Shown here piece after piece: positions 58,846-64,000 of a DNA stretch of 64,000 nucleotides. The notes under the pieces are model-generated. The model saw only the letters and a program-made list of their open reading frames with translations, was not told where the DNA came from and did no database searches. Origin of the DNA: Mytilisepta virgata (lineage: Eukaryota > Mollusca > Bivalvia > Mytilida > Mytilidae); the NCBI GenBank assembly GCA_028015205.1, contig CM051521.1, positions 105,438,513-105,502,512 of the forward strand, written 5' to 3'. Every line of letters starts with the position of its first letter. Position 1 is the first letter of the stretch. Position numbers and translations under genes: made by a program.

Positions 58846-61800
58846 GTTTACCACATTTTGGAGAGATTTTCCTGCTTGTTCATCACATTAGTTTATTTCA
58901 TTTTTGCACGTGTTTCTTTAAAATGAAATGTAGATTTTGATGTGACTATATAACTATTTTATTCAACATTTATCATAGTTTTGACCATAGTTGGATTAAA
59001 TAAATTTGGAAGGAAAGGAGAAATAGTTTATTTATTTGCCGGGATGAAGCAGACGACAACTTTCATTTTAAATTTCTGAAATCATTGGCTATCCAGGATT
59101 CTATTTTAAACCCTTTTCGCATAGAGTGAAAGTAATTTAAACGAGAAGGACAATTTTAGTGGGCTATGAAGTATATACAAAAGCATGTGAATGAAAAAAA
59201 TGGGATTTACATTTACTTATAAAGAATGTAGTTCTACTGTTAACACTGCAGAAGAGGTAAACTATTCAAATTGAAAAGATAAAGTAATAATTATTATTCA
59301 TGAGTTAAAATTGTTGTATTTCAAAAGTTCAGGCACATTATTTTAGCATATCCAGGCATTTACTGATTTAGTTTTGATTGATTTTGTGAGTTTTTTTTTA
59401 ACATGCAGCAATTAAAATACTTCTCTTTTTTCTCAATTAAATAACATACATATGATCAAAGTTAGTAACTAAATCTTTAATTGGATTCCAAGTGTAGCTG
59501 TTCACCCAAAATGCTATAGAATTAGAACTTTGGTAGGAAGTATAATGAGAAGATGTGAGCCCAATCAAAATTTGATAACAGACATACATTTGCACACCTA
59601 TGCTGTTAGTGCACATTTTGAATTCTTTCTTTGTGAAAAATTAACCTGTCCATGCCAGTAAATGTAGATAAAATTTACTATCATGAATTATATACTAGTG
59701 TATGTTGTATATTTGTTGAGCCTTATTTTTGCTATTGGAGAATGGAACTACACATATGTAGGATTTAAAACAGGACATAGCTGTGCATTGTAAGGGTAAT
59801 CTTGAAACTCTTTGCTTAAAAAATAAAATTCCATTCACTAGGTCTTCGGTCTACATGCAGTTGGGGTTTAACTTATTTTGAAATATGATTTTAACTACTA
59901 AAGTCAGTTACGTGTCCAACATTTTAAAAAAAATGTAAACACAAGGCTTTATGTTGAAGCTTTCTTTTGTTTTCCAAAAAGATCAGCATTTTAATTGAGG
60001 CAATTACTCATTTAAGTTACTTCTGCTATACAGTTTATATTTTATGAAACATTATCAAAAAAGGGAAAGAGAAAAGAAATTTTGTCTTATACTGATTAAA
60101 TGTCAAATCAACCATTTGGAAAGTCATTTCTAAATGAGAAAAACAACCCTTCAACTGATTTTGTACAGACTTGTAATATATTTAAATTTCAGGTCGAATT
60201 ATTAAAATTTCAGATAGAAAAAGCCAAAAGGATATGATGATCAGAATGCCAAGCTAATATTTGTTATTTGTGGAATTCAGAATTCTAAAACTGATGAAAT
60301 TTGAACAGATACAACCTGTTGAACATTTTGTACATAAGCAATGTCTAAATACCACCAGTAATTAATTTTTAAAGTGTCACAGCAGGAGAGTTTTATTTTA
60401 TCATTTATTACTAGTATAGGAAGGAAATCAGTTAAATGTTTTGAAGTTTATTTCGAAGTACTTTATTGTTGTGAGAATGAGTTGTGTAAATTACATCTTG
60501 ATATTATTTATATATTGAAATAATGTTCAGATAAGTACCCTTTACATATTTATAAGGAAACAGCTGCGTGGTAGTATACCTTGCAACTCACAAAACTCCA
60601 ACACCATGTAGGTATCTCAAAGCACTTTTTAAGCTTTTATTCTTTAGAACTTTGATAACTTTAAATACCTTGCTTGTTTTAATTATATCAACTGATCTTG
60701 TTAGTCCCTTGTGAGTTCAACTGGATATCATTGAAACTGAAAAGAACTGCTGTGCCTTACACCATGTATAGCGGGGAATCACTTAAGCTCTTGATTTTGA
60801 CATTATTGTTGAAACTGAAAGAAGTTTTCGTATGTGCAAAAGTAAGAGTAACAGAAAAAAACTGCCTAGGCCAAATAAAAAAATATGTGTGGTTCTGGAT
60901 ACCATACCTACCCTAAAGATTTTTTGGAAATTTTTCAGTAAGCTGTTTTAAAGTCAGAATGTCTCTACCATTGACTCTATTTTAAAAAAATTTGTAAAAT
61001 AAAAAAAATCCCTAGCTACCTGCCCTATTTTTTTATCTTGATGTAACAGGATTCTGTACTTATTTGTTTACTTGGCCCTATTAAAAAATCAGTAGCATAG
61101 AAATCTTTTTTTTAAGATTAATAATTTTTTAATAGCTATAAAAGAAAAAAATATTACTTGACATTATATATATACATTGCGCAGGTCATAAATGAAAACA
61201 ATAAAATTGAATACCAAATATTGTTTATTAACAGACCTGCATTTACTAAATGTATGATGGCAAGCTTAAGAATCACTTCTTTGAATCACTTTTTGACTAG
61301 AAATATCTTAAAGACTGTTGTATTTTTACTGCTCTTAATTTAATTTTTGATACCAGCAACCACTATGTAAAATAGTATTTAGGATCAATAGATGTGCATT
61401 ATGTTTATCACAATTTAGATAATGCAAACATTGAAGTGCTTGAATTAATCCTCAACTTAATAATTTGGCAGGTCTGTTTTTGTTACCTGTCATTTAGAAA
61501 AGAACTTGTAAGTCTGGATGTGCTAAATTTGGAATTGAGTGTACAGTTGTGATATTTTGAGGCTCATGTTTAAAATACATCATGAATTTAAGAACAAATA
61601 GAGATTAATTAACCTATGTGTGGGGGTTTAGATTTTATCCTGTGTCATTTAAACATTGAAATGCATAAACACAAAGATAATCCATAAAAATCTTGTATAT
61701 GATCAATAGGTATAAAGTTTAAGGATTTTAAGTTTCATGCCAGCAATTTAAAATTCTTCTTTATGTGTACATTGTATGTTAATTTGTACAGTGGGTTAAC

Positions 61801-62093
61801 ATTATGTTTTGGTTAAACAAATTCATCAAAAACTTTCATACCAGATGCCAAAAGATAAAGATGTCTCATTCTTTTTTCGTCCTTTTCTTTATCATAAACA
61901 AAGTCTGACTATTAAATGTCTACTTATTATTGGTTTATATTGTGAATCAATCATGTTGTTAGGCTTTACCAATGCAACTGCTTACATATATATATGTGTG
62001 TATTTAAGGAATGAATAAGATTAACCAGTCGTGCATAAACAAAATTTGAAATGTCCAAAGCTTTTTGTAAACATTAAATATGGTGTTTTTCAG
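58846..62093 (+). other. AT-rich intergenic or 5' intron sequence before the kinase gene
   Basis: No gene, repeat family or conserved domain recognised; short ORFs at 60698-60916, 61158-61343 and 61809-62018 appear random. Confidence 0.5.
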
Positions 62094-62164
62094 ATTTGTA
62101 GATTTTGGTTTATTTAAAGATGTGCTGAAATTGATTTCACATTTGGAGAACTTTGATTTACCAG
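62094..62164 (+). other. Possible untranslated exon of the CDKL2-like gene
   Basis: Bounded by a good acceptor (GGTGTTTTTCAG) and donor (CCAG/GTATGT), 71 nt, with stops in several frames, so it would be 5' UTR. It lies 1.26 kb before the first coding exon. Splice sites alone are weak evidence. Confidence 0.22.

Positions 62165-64000
<1,836 letters not shown>

Overview
The window is metazoan nuclear DNA: AT-rich, with split genes whose introns use GT..AG sites and large mobile-element content. The repeats (families with CCGT-rich microsatellites, tandem cores and terminal hairpins, two tRNA-derived SINE families and a DIRS-type retrotransposon) suggest a bivalve mollusc, most likely a mytilid mussel. 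The species call is inference from repeat style. No bacterial features, CRISPR arrays or operons are present.

Three host genes can be supported by splicing. (1) On the minus strand, 45-8496, lie the first four coding exons of a protein that begins with a calponin-homology (CH) domain; the rest lies beyond the left edge. (2) On the plus strand, 19341-44587, is a complete 11-coding-exon BTB-BACK-Kelch gene. Its exons add up to exactly 1743 nt (580 codons plus stop), and it most resembles KLHL2/KLHL3, the CUL3 ubiquitin-ligase adaptors. (3) At the right edge, 63423-63612 is the first coding exon of a CDKL2-like protein kinase.

Most of the other recognisable sequence is mobile. The 8.25-kb eighth intron of the Kelch gene holds a hairpin-ended element, a SINE with a 12-bp target duplication, and a 5.3-kb DIRS1-like retrotransposon (36071-41376). 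The DIRS element has gag, RT/RNase H and tyrosine-recombinase frames, inverted terminal repeats and an internal complementary region that preserves the circle junction. It carries two obvious small lesions: a frameshift in RNase H and a stop codon just before the recombinase C-terminus.

Throughout the window there are copies of several non-autonomous element families (called A to H here) that differ in sequence but share one plan: 5' hairpin, often a CCGT-rich tract, a tandem core of about 150-190 bp units, a subterminal inverted repeat and usually a 3' hairpin followed by CTAG, CTTG or TTAG. This plan matches Helitron/Helentron-derived elements such as the bivalve pearl elements. They are nested in each other: A inside A at 30711-32736, A inside B at 13268-17037, and C inside A inside H at 47886-51360. 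The right third also has a Penelope-like RT relic, a 277-bp TTAA-bounded MITE and a local duplication in which one copy carries a SINE and the other is the empty site.

The most useful observations are an in-frame alternative splice acceptor in the Kelch gene that would add 23 residues, the DIRS circle-junction and target homology, and the relative chronology readable from the nested elements.
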